From positions 30,737 to 94,736 of the forward strand of contig JAPLJS010000114.1 of assembly GCA_026388545.1 (NCBI GenBank): a stretch of 64,000 nucleotides of DNA, read 5' to 3'. Source of the DNA: Deltaproteobacteria bacterium (GTDB taxonomy: Bacteria > Desulfobacterota > Syntrophia > Syntrophales > UBA2185). The position numbers were made by a program, and so were the translations under genes. Positions 44,918-54,294 of this stretch are shown here, piece by piece. The notes beneath the pieces are model-generated. The model was not told the origin of the DNA, made no database searches, and worked only from the letters and a program-made list of their open reading frames with translations. Every line of letters starts with the position of its first letter. Within the stretch, counting starts at the first letter, position 1.

Positions 44918-46190
44918 GGGACAGGAAATGTACAGGCTCATTGAGAAGCTGTTTCCTATTCACCGGAGTATTACGGGAGACGGCGTCAGGGAAACACTGG
45001 CCATCTTGGGTGACTACATGGGTGGTCTCGATATCTCTGAGATTTCAACGGGGGAAAAGTGCTTTGATTGGACAATCCCCAACGAGTGGAACATCCGAGA
45101 GGCATTCATCGAAGACAGTTCCGGCAGAAGGATCATCGATTTCAAGAACAATAACCTTCATGTTTCGAGCTATAGCACACCGGTCGACGGCGTTTTCAGT
45201 TTGGAAGAGTTAACCCCGCACATTTACTCTTTGCCGGACCAGCCCGATGCCATTCCATACAAAACCTCATACTATGCCGAGCGATGGGGCTTTTGTATGT
45301 CCCATTCTCAATTTGAAAGTTTGAAAAACGACAACTACCGTGTCAAAATCGATTCCACGTTGGCTCCGGGCAGCTTGACCTATGCCGACAAGCGCATTCC
45401 CGGCCTCGAGGAACGTGAAGTTCTGATTTCGACGTATGTTTGTCACCCGTCTATGGCGAACAATGAACTATCAGGCCCGGCGCTGGCCGTAGGGTTGTAT
45501 CATTTCCTTTTTCAGAGAAAGAACCGCTATTCCTATCGTTTTGTTTTCGTTACTGAAACAATCGGGGCCGTGGCTTATCTGAGCAGGAATTTGGTGGAGA
45601 TGAAGAAAAATACCATTGCCGGTTTTCAGTTAACCTGTGTCGGCGACAACCGCAGCTACTCTTATGTGCCATCCCGCAAGGGCGGTACCCTCGCTGACAA
45701 AGTCGCCAAACATATCTTAGACAAGAAAATCAGAACCTACGTTCCGTATACGTATTTAGACCGAGGCAGCGATGAAAGGCAGTACTGTGCTCCGGGCATT
45801 GATCTACCGGTCGTATCTATGCCAAGGACCAAATACGGAAAATATCCGGAATATCACACGTCTCTTGACAATCTGGAACTAGTGTCTTCGGAAGGATTGC
45901 AGGGCTCGCTCGACCTGCACAAAGACTGCATTCGTCTCTTGGAAGAGAACCGGAAGTATCAGGTAACAACACTTTGCGAACCTCATCTGGGGAAAAGAAA
46001 CCTGAGAAACAGTTTAGGTGCAGACAAAAGGATGCATGATCGGGACAGGATGATCAGCAACTTGATCGCGTATTGCGACGGGGACAACGATTTAATCGAT
46101 CTGGGCGAAATCTTCGGCGTATGCGCCCTGGAGCTGATTCCCTACATTGAAGAACTCAGAGCTTGTGATTTACTGAGAATTGTAGAGTAA
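44904..46190 (+). CDS. DUF4910 aminopeptidase-like protein
   Basis: A 428-residue protein of the DUF4910 family, a zinc-aminopeptidase-like fold followed by a winged-helix end. FPIHRSITGDGVRETL opens it. The metal region is seen in STYVCHPSMANNELSGPALAVGLY, FVTETIGAVAYLS and YLDRGSDERQYC, with FYHTSLDNL-like YPEYHTSLDNLELVS later. DUF4910 genes recur in surface-sugar clusters, and their substrate is unknown. It precedes the AAC(3)-like gene by 20 bases. Confidence 0.85.
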   Translation: MSQFEGQEMYRLIEKLFPIHRSITGDGVRETLAILGDYMGGLDISEISTGEKCFDWTIPNEWNIREAFIEDSSGRRIIDFKNNNLHVSSYSTPVDGVFSLEELTPHIYSLPDQPDAIPYKTSYYAERWGFCMSHSQFESLKNDNYRVKIDSTLAPGSLTYADKRIPGLEEREVLISTYVCHPSMANNELSGPALAVGLYHFLFQRKNRYSYRFVFVTETIGAVAYLSRNLVEMKKNTIAGFQLTCVGDNRSYSYVPSRKGGTLADKVAKHILDKKIRTYVPYTYLDRGSDERQYCAPGIDLPVVSMPRTKYGKYPEYHTSLDNLELVSSEGLQGSLDLHKDCIRLLEENRKYQVTTLCEPHLGKRNLRNSLGADKRMHDRDRMISNLIAYCDGDNDLIDLGEIFGVCALELIPYIEELRACDLLRIVE

Positions 46191-46209
46191 ACGGAGGAGG
46201 TAGTAATCC

Positions 46210-46977
46210 ATGTTGACAAAGCAACAATTACAAAGCCAGTTGGCAAAAACAGGGATTCGTCGTGGTGACCACATAATGGTGTACAGTTCGTACAAGTCCC
46301 TGGGCGGAGTGGAAGGCGGAGTGGACACGGTCATCGACGCCTTCCTGGAGCTTGTCGGCCCGGAGGGAAACGCACTATTCCCGACCTTTAATTTCAGGTC
46401 GTGGACCGAGAACCATTATTTTGACATTAATGAAACCCCGTCAGATGTGGGGGCCATTTCCGAGGTCGCCCGGCTGAGGAAAGAGGCGGTTCGGACACCG
46501 CACCCTATCTATTCCTTTGCGGCCATTGGAAAACACGCCGAAGAGTATGAACAATGCGATGACATCGAGGCGTATGGTGAGAATTCGGTTTTCTCCCTGT
46601 TTCATAAAATGAACGGATTGATTATCAGCATCGGTCTGGAGTGGAATAGCACCTTTTCGAATCATCATTACGTGGAATACAGGAATGGGGTGCACTACCG
46701 AAAGGTCAAGGGTTTCTCAGGAATCTATGTTGATAAGAACAATCAGGCGCAGATCAAAACCTACACCATGTACGTGAGAAGAACCTTAAAGGTGAAAACA
46801 TACATTGTCCCCGCCATGTCGGAGCTATATGCCCGGAAAATCATAGAAGCCGTGGACGTGGGAAGCACCAAAGTGCATTTTTGCCGAGCCAGCACTTTTT
46901 TTGATCACATGGGCGAGATCATTAGAACCCACCCTGAAAAACTGCATTATATCGAGGGGTCTCCTTCCAAATCGTAA
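46210..46977 (+). CDS. AAC(3)-fold N-acetyltransferase-like protein
   Basis: A 255-residue protein of the aminoglycoside 3-N-acetyltransferase fold: IRRGDHIMVYSSYKSLGGVEGGVDTVIDAFLELVGPEGNALFPTF at the N-terminus, then RKEAVRTPHPIYSFAAIGKHAEEY, the conserved substrate/CoA region. Despite the name, in this setting it more likely acetylates an amino sugar of the surface glycan than an antibiotic. It has a GGAGGAGG ribosome-binding site 20 bases after the DUF4910 gene. Confidence 0.85.
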   Translation: MLTKQQLQSQLAKTGIRRGDHIMVYSSYKSLGGVEGGVDTVIDAFLELVGPEGNALFPTFNFRSWTENHYFDINETPSDVGAISEVARLRKEAVRTPHPIYSFAAIGKHAEEYEQCDDIEAYGENSVFSLFHKMNGLIISIGLEWNSTFSNHHYVEYRNGVHYRKVKGFSGIYVDKNNQAQIKTYTMYVRRTLKVKTYIVPAMSELYARKIIEAVDVGSTKVHFCRASTFFDHMGEIIRTHPEKLHYIEGSPSKS

Positions 46978-46999
46978 AATGACGAGATTCAGGTATTAA

Positions 47000-48931
47000 A
47001 TGAGGATAACAACAAAACTTATACTGGAAGCGCCCAGTAACAAAGACCGGCGATTTGTCCTTGAACAAGTTAATCGTGGCGTTCCGGTGTATGTAATCGA
47101 ACCCTTTTATGCGTATCATCACCAGGGAAAAATAATGTTTTTCCCTCCTCCGTTAGTTCCGTTCATTGAATCTTTGCTGGAAAAGGGACGTATTCAACTT
47201 ATTAGCGCCGATTCACTATATTCTAGAGAGATATATTTATTGGCCGCCGAACGTGCGGTTGAGCATGTAGAGAAGGTATATCCATTTTATTTGTCGCAGC
47301 ATAGAAATCTGATATCTGCTATTATACAGCAATTAGATTCCGAACAGGCGGAACGCATATTCAAAAAACGTTTATGTGAACAACTTGCCATATTTTTTTC
47401 TATAAACCTAACTTTTGAAAAAGTTAGGCATGTTTTAGGGGATGGAGAATTAATTGTTCATGCACCGATCGATGTGAATTTATACAAATCGCTTGAATAC
47501 ATGATCACTCAAACTGGCGGGATACCGATACAAACTGATAACCATATAAAATTTTCTACCATTTCACGAAGGCGATCTTCTGTCACGGCATTCAAAAAAA
47601 GTGCGAGTATTTTCATCAAAATAGTATGTCAATTTTTCGCTAGCCTCATTTTATCCCGGCAGCCGAAAATGTCTGGTAGAGGATTCAAATATGGCATCGC
47701 AGTTATTTCACCGCAACGGCAGTTCAGAGGAAATAATAGGGGACCGGATTTTCTGATAGACAATCATACAATCAAAAAATCAGAGGTTGCCTATTTTCCT
47801 TTGGTACCCATGCAACCAGAATATTTAACAGCTTTGCATAAACTTGGTTCCGATGTAATACCACTTCCAGCACCCGGACGGTTTTTTTCCGATGGGAAAC
47901 AATGGAGGCATCTATTAGCGTGCTCATTAAAAGAACTTCCCTTTGGTTACAGAGAGGTCGAGACTGCGGCAGCTAACCTGTTTAATTATCTGCGTTGGAA
48001 GTATATTTTATCAAAAACAAAGGTTCAGCATTTTATTACCCATGCAGATTTTGGAGACTACCATATATCCAGAAACATCGCCTTGAATCAGCATGGTGCA
48101 CAAACGTGGTATTATACCGATGCCAGCAATTTCAGCCTTAATTTCAGAGAAGATAATGGACGATGGAATCTTCATCCCTTCTGGACTTATCTTTATTACG
48201 ACCATTTCATAACCTGGTATGAAGATCTTGGTAAATATTTTTCAATGCATCCTGGCACTTTTAAAAATATAGAAGTTGTTGGTTGTTTGTGGTCGCAGCA
48301 CATTGAGAACAAAAATACATCGATTTATCCATCAGAATTCAAAATTGAAAAAAAGCTATTAAATAATAAGTTTAAAATCGTCGTTTTTACATCAACATAT
48401 ACCGTAAAAGGCATAACATCTTATGATGAGGCGATCACATTTCTACAGGATATCATCCGCCTTGCAAATGAATTAGAAGATGTTGTTATTATCGTAAAAG
48501 AAAAAAAAAGACAGGAATTCCATCTTCAACTCGATCCAATAAAGGGTACACGTCTACTTGAAATACTGAACGATATGTCTCAAAATCCTCGTCTGCGTGT
48601 ACTCACAAGAGATGCGAATACATCACTATTAATAGGGGAATCAGATCTTTGTATATCCTTTCCGTTTACCTCCACCACTATTGAGGCGCTCAGCGTTGAT
48701 CACCCTGCAATTTGGCATGATTCCCAAAGTTTTTACCGTCATAATGTCTATTCTGAATTTAAAAATATCGTTACTCATGGATATGATGAGTTAAAAGAAA
48801 CCGTTTTGATGCATATGAAAAGCGAGGGGAAAACTTACCGTAATCCTATTCCTGAAGGTTACCCACTGATGGATCCGTTCCGAGATGGTAAAGCTATTGA
48901 AAGATTTCGGGATCTTTTCCACGTTTCATAA
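47000..48931 (+). CDS. PFTS-motif surface-carbohydrate protein (GT-B-like)
   Basis: A 643-residue cytoplasmic protein with a SFPFTSTTIEAL motif (PFTS at residues 555-558). The motif resembles the one that names a family of putative polysaccharide-synthesis proteins. The C-terminal half looks like a GT-B donor domain (FKIVVFTSTYTVKG, VVIIVKEKKRQEF, and a late HDSQSF segment). It probably transfers the CMP-activated sugar made upstream. It is AT-rich, ends by overlapping wzx (TAATG), and has no visible membrane segment. Confidence 0.65.
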   Translation: MRITTKLILEAPSNKDRRFVLEQVNRGVPVYVIEPFYAYHHQGKIMFFPPPLVPFIESLLEKGRIQLISADSLYSREIYLLAAERAVEHVEKVYPFYLSQHRNLISAIIQQLDSEQAERIFKKRLCEQLAIFFSINLTFEKVRHVLGDGELIVHAPIDVNLYKSLEYMITQTGGIPIQTDNHIKFSTISRRRSSVTAFKKSASIFIKIVCQFFASLILSRQPKMSGRGFKYGIAVISPQRQFRGNNRGPDFLIDNHTIKKSEVAYFPLVPMQPEYLTALHKLGSDVIPLPAPGRFFSDGKQWRHLLACSLKELPFGYREVETAAANLFNYLRWKYILSKTKVQHFITHADFGDYHISRNIALNQHGAQTWYYTDASNFSLNFREDNGRWNLHPFWTYLYYDHFITWYEDLGKYFSMHPGTFKNIEVVGCLWSQHIENKNTSIYPSEFKIEKKLLNNKFKIVVFTSTYTVKGITSYDEAITFLQDIIRLANELEDVVIIVKEKKRQEFHLQLDPIKGTRLLEILNDMSQNPRLRVLTRDANTSLLIGESDLCISFPFTSTTIEALSVDHPAIWHDSQSFYRHNVYSEFKNIVTHGYDELKETVLMHMKSEGKTYRNPIPEGYPLMDPFRDGKAIERFRDLFHVS

Positions 48932-50409
48932 TGATTAGCAAAAAAAAACAGATTAAAAACAGCCTTATTTATCTTCTCCCTGTGATCGTCGGCAATCTGA
49001 TTCCCATCTTGACGCTGCCCATATTTACAAGAATTCTGACACCGGCGGATTATGGCGTATGGGCGCTGGCACAAGTTTACGCCATTTTTATGAACGGGGT
49101 TGCGAATTTCGGTCTGACTATCGGATACGAGAGGAACTTTTTTGAGCATAAAGAAACAAAAAATGTTGCTGGATTGTTATATTCAACCCTGCTGTTCGTC
49201 ATTATAGCCTTTATTATCTGCGGATTATTTACCTATCTATTCAAATATCAGCTTTCAGGATGGATTATTGGTTCTCCGGATCATGCAAATATATTGTTCT
49301 GGTCTTATTGCGCTACCGGCATCGTGGGGTTGAAGATCTACTACCTGACATATTTCAAGAATACTGAAAACGCGAAGGCTCTTGTATGGTACACGATCGA
49401 CGAGAGTTTACTTGGGGTTTTATTCTCATTGTTCATGGTGGCGTATTTACGGATTGGCGTCATTGGGCTAATATGGGGACAACTTTTGGCGAGTTGCATA
49501 ATTTTCTCCATTCTTTCTTTTCGATTTGTCCGATTTCTTCCCGTGTCTTTCAACGGGGAAGCATTGAAAGATTCCTTGAAACTCAGTTTGCCTCTAACAC
49601 CAAGGATTTTTTTTGGAGTAATCGGCAGTCAGTTTGACAAATATATGATAGGCCTTTTGAACACAGTGGGTGGCGTAGGCGTATACAACATCGGGCAGAA
49701 AGTGGGGTATATTGTGTTCAGTTACATGACGGCCATCCAAAATGTTTTTTCCCCGCAAGTATACAAGCGTATGTTTGATCTGGGCGAAAAAGGTGGCGAA
49801 TCGGTAGGGCGTTATCTCACACCGTTTCTGTACATTTCAATTTCAATGGGCCTTATGGTTTCCCTTTTTGCCGAGGAAATCATAAGTATCCTAACACCAA
49901 AATCGTACCATGGCGCTATCGAAATTGTTATGATTTTATCTATGCTATATGGATCGTATTTCTTCGGGAAACAGCCTCAACTTATATATGCAAAAAAAAC
50001 ATATATTACTTCAGTCCTTACTGCGGTGAGCATTGGATTGAATATACTAATAAACATACCTTTTATTATGAAATGGGGTGCGGTTGGGGCTGCATGGGGG
50101 ACTCTTTTAGCAGGACTTATATCTGGCACCGTCTCATTCATTGTTTCGCAGCAGTATTATGAAATCAAATGGGAGTATGGAAAGATAGCCTCAATTTTTC
50201 TAATATTTTTCGGTTCTACATTAGCCATGATTCTGCTGAGAAGTTTTAATATCCCTTATGAGATGAGAGTAGTTGTTAAACTGATATCATTGACTGGCTA
50301 TTTGTATCTTGGCATTAAGTTAAATGTACTGACCAAACAGAATTATCTTCTTGTAAGAAATATGATCATTCCCGTAAAGGATGATTACAGATACTCAAAA
50401 TCACTATAA
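48931..50409 (+). CDS. wzx: Wzx-type flippase
   Basis: A 492-residue polytopic protein of the MATE/MOP polysaccharide-export family with about 12-14 membrane segments. KNSLIYLLPVIVGNLIPILTLPIFTRILTPADYGVWALAQV is the typical opening. It would flip the undecaprenyl-linked repeat unit to the periplasm for polymerisation or ligation. It has start overlap with the PFTS gene. Like that gene, it is clearly more AT-rich than its flanks. Confidence 0.92.
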   Translation: MISKKKQIKNSLIYLLPVIVGNLIPILTLPIFTRILTPADYGVWALAQVYAIFMNGVANFGLTIGYERNFFEHKETKNVAGLLYSTLLFVIIAFIICGLFTYLFKYQLSGWIIGSPDHANILFWSYCATGIVGLKIYYLTYFKNTENAKALVWYTIDESLLGVLFSLFMVAYLRIGVIGLIWGQLLASCIIFSILSFRFVRFLPVSFNGEALKDSLKLSLPLTPRIFFGVIGSQFDKYMIGLLNTVGGVGVYNIGQKVGYIVFSYMTAIQNVFSPQVYKRMFDLGEKGGESVGRYLTPFLYISISMGLMVSLFAEEIISILTPKSYHGAIEIVMILSMLYGSYFFGKQPQLIYAKKTYITSVLTAVSIGLNILINIPFIMKWGAVGAAWGTLLAGLISGTVSFIVSQQYYEIKWEYGKIASIFLIFFGSTLAMILLRSFNIPYEMRVVVKLISLTGYLYLGIKLNVLTKQNYLLVRNMIIPVKDDYRYSKSL

Positions 50410-50424
50410 AATAGGAAGAAATAC

Positions 50425-51306
50425 ATGCGGAAGATCACGATCGAAGTCGGTTATGGCACTGTTGCCAAGGTAAAGATTGGTGACCGATTGCCATTGGTAT
50501 TTATCGGCGGCCCCTGCGCAATCGAAAGCCGCGATCATGCGTTCAAAATGGCGGAGATGATATATGCTATTTGTCGTCGCGTGAATATTCCATGGATTTA
50601 CAAGTCCTGTTACGACAAAGATTGTCGATCTTCCCCAGATAGCTTTCATGGACTTGGGCTGGACCACGGTTTGCGCATCCTTTCAGATTTGCGTGAGGAA
50701 TTCGGCGTTCCGGTTGTGTCCGATTTCTCAGATCCCTCTTGGGGGCCGGCAACCGGTGAAGTCTGTGATATGGTGCAAGTGCCTGCGTACCTTTGTCGTC
50801 AGACTTCCATGCTCCGAGCAGCGGCACAGACCCAACGACCAATTCATCTGAAAAAAGGGCAGTTTATGAGCCCCTGGAATATGAAAAATTCGGTCCGAAA
50901 GATTGAGGCAAGCGGCAATCACCAGATACTTCTGGCTGACAGGGGAACCTTTTTAGGCTATAATATGTTGGTGAACGACATGCGATGCTTGCCCATCATG
51001 GCGGAGACCGGTTACCCCGTGTGTTTCGACGCTACGCATTCTATTCAGTTACCAACATCCATGGGGAACATTTCTGGTGGTCAACGGGAATTTATTCCTC
51101 ATCTGGTTCGCGCTGCGGCTGCGTGCGGCATCAATGCCTTGTTCATGGAGGTTCATGACGATCCCGACAACGCAATGTCCGATGCTAACACGGTGCTGGA
51201 TATCAAGTATCTCGAAAATATTCTGTGTCAGGCAAGGGCCGTGCACGAATTGCGGTTAGAACTATTAGATAAATATGGAGAAGACAATGTCCATCAAGAA
51301 AAATGA
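50425..51306 (+). CDS. KdsA-like 3-deoxy-ulosonate synthase, metal-dependent form
   Basis: A 293-residue DAHP/KDO8P-synthase barrel that would add phosphoenolpyruvate to a sugar or sugar phosphate. The metal-ligand cysteine C31 is present in FIGGPCAIESRD, and FDATHS, FMEVHDDP and SDANT supply His, Glu and Asp. So this is the metal-using class. The substrate loop is divergent: YKSCYDKDCRSSPDSFHGLGLDHG replaces the usual FKASFDKANRSSxxSxRGPGL. This suggests an altered acceptor rather than arabinose 5-phosphate. A canonical KdsA for lipid A presumably lies elsewhere. Confidence 0.8.
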   Translation: MRKITIEVGYGTVAKVKIGDRLPLVFIGGPCAIESRDHAFKMAEMIYAICRRVNIPWIYKSCYDKDCRSSPDSFHGLGLDHGLRILSDLREEFGVPVVSDFSDPSWGPATGEVCDMVQVPAYLCRQTSMLRAAAQTQRPIHLKKGQFMSPWNMKNSVRKIEASGNHQILLADRGTFLGYNMLVNDMRCLPIMAETGYPVCFDATHSIQLPTSMGNISGGQREFIPHLVRAAAACGINALFMEVHDDPDNAMSDANTVLDIKYLENILCQARAVHELRLELLDKYGEDNVHQEK

Positions 51307-51712
51307 GACTATGCGAGTCAGCCAGGTCATGCTGCTACCAGATCGGTTCCCGGTCATTGGCGAACGAGAGATCCTGAAAGAGGCTCTCGATGCCATGGGG
51401 CGATCAAGGCTGGGAATCGCCTGTATTGTCGATAGCAACGACAAGCTGTTGGGAATTCTCACGGATGGCGATATCCGGCGCAAGCTGCTCAAGGTGCAAA
51501 AGCCGTTCTCAGCCTTTTTTATAGATGATGCGCTCGTCCATTCAATAAAGTCTCCCATTACGATCCAGCCAACAGCCACGTTGGTGAAGGCGGTTGAGTT
51601 GATGGGCAATAAGCAGATATGGGATCTTCCCGTAGTGGATGAGGACGGTAAACTGGTGGGTTTATTACACCTGCACCCCGCCATTAAGGCATTGCTCAGT
51701 GAGCAAGAATGA
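51287..51712 (+). CDS. Free-standing CBS-pair protein (KdsD-tail-like)
   Basis: A 141-residue protein with two CBS domains (about 10-70 and 75-138) that bind adenine nucleotides or other small effectors. ACIVDSNDKLLGILTDGDIRRKL closely resembles the CBS half of KdsD/KpsF arabinose-5-phosphate isomerases, but no SIS sugar-isomerase domain is present. I start at ATG 51287, which follows GGAGAAG; it overlaps the KdsA-like stop by 20 bases. The 181-base gap after it holds no gene. Confidence 0.85.
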   Translation: MSIKKNETMRVSQVMLLPDRFPVIGEREILKEALDAMGRSRLGIACIVDSNDKLLGILTDGDIRRKLLKVQKPFSAFFIDDALVHSIKSPITIQPTATLVKAVELMGNKQIWDLPVVDEDGKLVGLLHLHPAIKALLSEQE

Positions 51713-51893
51713 TTTATCCGGGACAGGCGGCAATCGAATATTGCAGCAACCGCAAGGAAAAGATGCTTCGGTATTACTGCCCTTTTACAGGCCTTATGAC
51801 GGTCCAATTTGCCATCGGCTTGTGAAGTTGGCATCATAAAAGGCAGCTATGAACAGAACGCTTTGCATAATCGATTTTTGAAAGGCAGGAACT

Positions 51894-52679
51894 ATGAACT
51901 CTTTTTTCCCAATACGATCAGCACTGAAAGAAAAGCTGCGGCGGCGTGAGCGCCTGTTTGCGGGCTGGGTGTCTTACGCCCACCCGTCAATTACGGAAAC
52001 CTTTGCCCGTGCAGGCCTTGATTTCATCGCTATCGACATGGAACACTCCACCATCTCGTTAGAGCAGGCCCAACGTATCATCGCAGCCAGCCAGAGCGAG
52101 GGGGTGCCTTGCCTTCCGCGGCCGGTCTCTCAGTCGAATGATTGGATCAAACCCTTATTGGAGTCGGGGGCGGACGGTTTGCTAGTTCAGATGGTAAACA
52201 CCGCCGAAGAGATCGAAACTCTCATTGGCCACTTGAAATACCCGCCGGTTGGTCGCAGAAGTTATGGTGTAAACCGTGCCCAGGCCTATGGCTTTGACTT
52301 TGACAGCTATATACAGAACTGGAACGAGACTTCAACCTTCATCATTCAGGTCGAGTCAATTCAAGCGGTAGAAAATATTGAAGAACTATTGGCCTTTGAC
52401 GAGGTCGATGGCGTGATGATTGGGCCCTACGACATTTCCGGATCTCTCGGCGTACCGGGTCAGACCTCGCATCAGCTGGTGATTGAGGCGTCGCGCAAGG
52501 TGATCGCCGCGTGCGAACGTCGCGGCAAGAGCTGTGGAACGCAAGTGGCGGATGCAACAATAGAAAGCGTAAAAGCCATTTTTGATCTCGGGTATACCTA
52601 TGCCATTTTGGGATCCGATCTGTTCGTATTATGGAAGTGGGCGGAACAGATGCAGGGTCTAATCAAATCACTGCGTTAG
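51894..52679 (+). CDS. HpcH/HpaI family aldolase
   Basis: A 261-residue class II pyruvate aldolase of the 2-keto-3-deoxy-sugar-acid type. LDFIAIDMEHSTISLEQAQ, PCLPRPVSQSNDWIKPLLESGADGLLVQMV, and the FIIQVESIQAVEN and MIGPYDISGSLG segments hold the metal Glu and Asp. These enzymes join or split pyruvate and an aldehyde. In this cassette it could form or recycle a 3-deoxy-ulosonic acid. The start follows GGCAGGA. Confidence 0.9.
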   Translation: MNSFFPIRSALKEKLRRRERLFAGWVSYAHPSITETFARAGLDFIAIDMEHSTISLEQAQRIIAASQSEGVPCLPRPVSQSNDWIKPLLESGADGLLVQMVNTAEEIETLIGHLKYPPVGRRSYGVNRAQAYGFDFDSYIQNWNETSTFIIQVESIQAVENIEELLAFDEVDGVMIGPYDISGSLGVPGQTSHQLVIEASRKVIAACERRGKSCGTQVADATIESVKAIFDLGYTYAILGSDLFVLWKWAEQMQGLIKSLR

Positions 52680-52696
52680 AGATTCAAGAATTTTTT

Positions 52697-53479
52697 ATGA
52701 ACTCTTATCTAAATCAATTATTTAATCTGGAAGGCAAAGTTGCGGCCGTGATCGGTGGCGGTGGCTCACTTTGCAGTGAGATGGCCAGAGGATTCGCCCG
52801 TGCGGGCTGTGCGATTGCGGTTCTGGACCTGAGGCCGGAAAAAGCCAAGGCGGTCGAAGATGAGTTGAGGGCGACAGGCTTTGATCAGGTTATTTCTATC
52901 GCCATTGATGTCGTAAAAAAGCAGGAACATGTTAATGCGCTCGAGCGAGTGCTTTCGGCCTTCGGACAGGTCGATATCCTCGTGAACGGCGCCGGTATTA
53001 ACAATCCGAACCCTTTTCTGGAACTTTCCCTTGAGGAGTGGTATGCCGTTCTTGACTCTCAGATCACGGGAACCTTTCTCGGTTGCCAGGTCTTCGGGGG
53101 CTATATGGTTGAGCGCGGTAAGGGTTCGATTATTAATATTTCATCGGCTTCTTCAGGTCCCCCGCTTTCCAAAGCGTTTGCCTACTCGGTTGCCAAGGCA
53201 GGTATTAAGAACCTTACGCAGAACTTGGGCCGTGAGTGGGCAACAAAGGGGGTCAGAGTTAATGCATTACGCCCCGGTTTTTTCCCAACTGAATGGAATC
53301 GCAAGAACTTCATCACCCCAGAGCGCGAGGCGGCTATTCTGGGGCATACCCCGATGGGGCGCTATGGTGAACCTGTCGAATTAATCGGCGCCACGTTGTG
53401 GCTTGCTTCAGATGCGTCCAGTTTCGTTACCGGTGCGGAGATCGAAGTCGATGGTGGCTTCTCCTGTATGACCATATGA
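52697..53479 (+). CDS. Short-chain dehydrogenase (sugar oxidoreductase-like)
   Basis: A 260-residue classical SDR. The NAD(P) site is AAVIGGGGSLCSEMARGFARAG with an acidic LDLRPEK that favours NAD. NGAGINN is present, and the catalytic Ser-Tyr-Lys is seen in NISSASSGPPLSKAFAYSVAKAG. The opening resembles D-mannonate-type sugar-acid oxidoreductases. ATG 52697 is chosen over an in-frame ATG at 52631 inside the aldolase gene. Confidence 0.85.
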   Translation: MNSYLNQLFNLEGKVAAVIGGGGSLCSEMARGFARAGCAIAVLDLRPEKAKAVEDELRATGFDQVISIAIDVVKKQEHVNALERVLSAFGQVDILVNGAGINNPNPFLELSLEEWYAVLDSQITGTFLGCQVFGGYMVERGKGSIINISSASSGPPLSKAFAYSVAKAGIKNLTQNLGREWATKGVRVNALRPGFFPTEWNRKNFITPEREAAILGHTPMGRYGEPVELIGATLWLASDASSFVTGAEIEVDGGFSCMTI

Positions 53480-53536
53480 GGCTTTCGGGGATTATCGGAA
53501 TGGACTTCAGGAACTACAATTTATAGGAATAGAATT

Positions 53537-54286
53537 ATGAATCAAAGAACTGTTGTTGTTACCGGTGGTAATCGCGGCATCGGCTTGAGCATCACCGAAG
53601 CTTTTGTCAATGCAGGCTATTCGGTGATCGTTGGTGCGCGTCAGGAGTCTGGTTTGGGGAATCGATTTGGTAATAAGATAACCTTTGTTCACACAGATGT
53701 GAAGGATGCAATGGCGCATCAAGCTCTCGCTAAACGCGCACTCGATCAATTTGGCCGACTTGATGTATATGTTAACAATGCCGGTTTCTCTGAATGGCGT
53801 CCAATTGGTGAGATTGATGAGAAGTTTTTTGATGAAATGATCGGTACAAACCTGAAAGGCGCTTTTTGGGGTTGCAAAGCCGCAGTAAGTGCGATGACCA
53901 AAGGTGGCAGCATCATCAATATTTCCAGCATTGCCGGAAAACGCGGGAGCACGAACAACTCGGCTTATTGCGCTTCCAAGTTCGGGATGAATGGCCTGAC
54001 TCAGGCGCTGGCGAAAGAGGTCGGTCCGCGCGGAATTCGCGTGAATGCCGTGTGCCCTGTGCTTATTCCTACCGAGGGTCTGATACATGCCTTGAAAAGT
54101 CCCTATGGGCCGGCAAAAGGAGATCCTGAAGCGTTCATTTCTAAATTCGCCGTCGATAATGCCGCATTAAAGAGATTGCCAACTGGCGCAGAAGTAGCTG
54201 CGATGTGTTTGTTTCTGGCATCAGAAGCAGCATCAGCGATTACCGGTCAATGCATCAACGTTGATTGCGGTGTCTTTCCGCAATAG
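53537..54286 (+). CDS. Short-chain dehydrogenase
   Basis: A 249-residue classical SDR, distinct from its upstream neighbour. VVVTGGNRGIGLSITEAFVNAG binds NAD(P), VNNAGFSEW follows, and Ser-Tyr-Lys is in NISSIAGKRGSTNNSAYCASKFG. The C-terminal GQCINVDCGVFPQ is family-typical. Two SDRs in tandem inside the Kdo-like cassette suggest an oxidation plus a reduction, as in an epimerisation. Confidence 0.88.
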   Translation: MNQRTVVVTGGNRGIGLSITEAFVNAGYSVIVGARQESGLGNRFGNKITFVHTDVKDAMAHQALAKRALDQFGRLDVYVNNAGFSEWRPIGEIDEKFFDEMIGTNLKGAFWGCKAAVSAMTKGGSIINISSIAGKRGSTNNSAYCASKFGMNGLTQALAKEVGPRGIRVNAVCPVLIPTEGLIHALKSPYGPAKGDPEAFISKFAVDNAALKRLPTGAEVAAMCLFLASEAASAITGQCINVDCGVFPQ

Positions 54287-54294
54287 TGAAGCCT

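Noticed and set aside
46210..46977. Antibiotic-resistance gene (AAC(3))
   Set aside because: The fold matches, but the gene lies inside a sugar operon; a role in resistance is not supported by context.
51639..51839. Open frame in the gap after the CBS gene
   Set aside because: It overlaps the CBS gene end in another frame and its translation is low in pattern and rich in Trp/Pro/Cys; no ribosome-binding site.
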